Shown here piece by piece: positions 14,537 to 14,670 of a DNA stretch of 14,670 bases. The DNA comes from CAZPLZ01 sp964587525. Lineage in GTDB: Bacteria > Oederibacteriota > CAKKQC01. The notes beneath the pieces are model-generated. The model ran no database searches, was not told where the DNA came from, and worked only from the letters and a program-made list of their open reading frames with translations. The translations under genes and the position numbers were made by a program. Each line of letters opens with the position of its first letter. Position 1 is the first letter of the stretch. Location of the stretch: the NCBI GenBank assembly GCA_964587525.1, contig CAZPLZ010000080.1:1-14670 (forward strand), read 5' to 3'.

Positions 14537-14670
14537 ATGAAGAAAGAAATCACGATCTGGAGCGAGGGAACCCGCCTGGCTGCCGACCTGTTCCTGCCAA
14601 ACAACCTGGCTGACGACCAGAAACGCGCCACGATTCTCTTGTGTCATGGCTGGGGGGGCGCCAAGTCTCA
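14537..14670 (+). CDS. Alpha/beta hydrolase, N-terminal part (3' end outside window)
   Basis: ATG 14537 opens a frame of 44 codons that runs off the right edge. The start MKKEITIWSEGTRLAADLFL followed by P is the usual first two strands of dienelactone-hydrolase-like or acyl-peptidase-like alpha/beta hydrolases, and ATILLCHGWGGAKS carries the HGxGG oxyanion-hole motif. Nucleophile, acid and histidine lie outside the window. No strong ribosome site is visible, only weak GAACGCC upstream. No signal peptide, so probably cytoplasmic. It follows the SDR remnant directly. Confidence 0.8.
   Translation, partial: MKKEITIWSEGTRLAADLFLPNNLADDQKRATILLCHGWGGAKS

Noticed and set aside
1..14670. CRISPR array, tRNA, rRNA, transposon ends, or a defence system
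   Set aside because: No evenly spaced repeats, cloverleaf, transposase or nuclease-helicase cluster was seen on either strand. The EEP protein alone is not evidence of a defence locus.

Overview
The window looks like a piece of chromosome from an uncultured, fairly GC-rich heterotroph of the PVC group (Planctomycetota, Verrucomicrobiota, Kiritimatiellota or Lentisphaerota). The best evidence is the 1249-residue gene at 7121-10870. Its chain (ThuA-like domain, discoidin domain, six-bladed 'membrane-bound dehydrogenase' domain, HEAT-like repeats, C-terminal CxxCH cytochrome c domain) is a hallmark architecture of Pirellula and Verrucomicrobium relatives. The 623-residue membrane protein ending in a 'YSVGPDGxDDGG' pseudopilin-like tail, the PA14-containing lipoprotein and a Cys-type sulfatase point the same way. 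No rRNA, tRNA, CRISPR array, transposase or integrase was seen.

Layout, left to right. (1) 3-1776, plus strand: the C-terminal half of an MFS permease cut by the window edge, a RimJ/RimL-like GNAT acetyltransferase and a GrpB-family (UPF0157) protein, closely spaced. The permease and grpB end in nearly the same 23 bases. (2) 1827-3698, plus: a large membrane protein with a zinc-ribbon-like loop, function unknown. (3) 3772-5304, plus: a probable lipoprotein in which a PA14 domain interrupts a GH18-like barrel. (4) 10870 down to 5394, minus: an operon-like run of the large dehydrogenase/cytochrome protein, an endonuclease/exonuclease/phosphatase (EEP) enzyme and a lipoprotein with an ethylbenzene-dehydrogenase-type (EB_dh) heme b domain. 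(5) 10920-13603, plus: a secreted GH113-like (beta-mannanase-type) glycosidase and a type I sulfatase, divergent from the dehydrogenase. (6) 13638-14670: a zinc alcohol dehydrogenase cut off at its nucleotide-binding motif, a short-chain dehydrogenase (SDR) remnant, and the start of an alpha/beta hydrolase running off the right edge.

Together, regions 3-5 suggest an envelope or extracytoplasmic programme for a modified, possibly sulfated, polysaccharide: depolymerisation (GH113-like and PA14/GH18-like enzymes), desulfation (sulfatase), and oxidation of a sugar or alcohol with electrons passing to heme c and perhaps to the EB_dh heme b lipoprotein. The individual domains are well supported. 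Substrate and electron flow are inference. The right end is a small graveyard of two broken dehydrogenase genes, and two unexplained short repeats (613-635 with 1754-1776; 1575-1597 with 5378-5400) hint at past rearrangement on the left.
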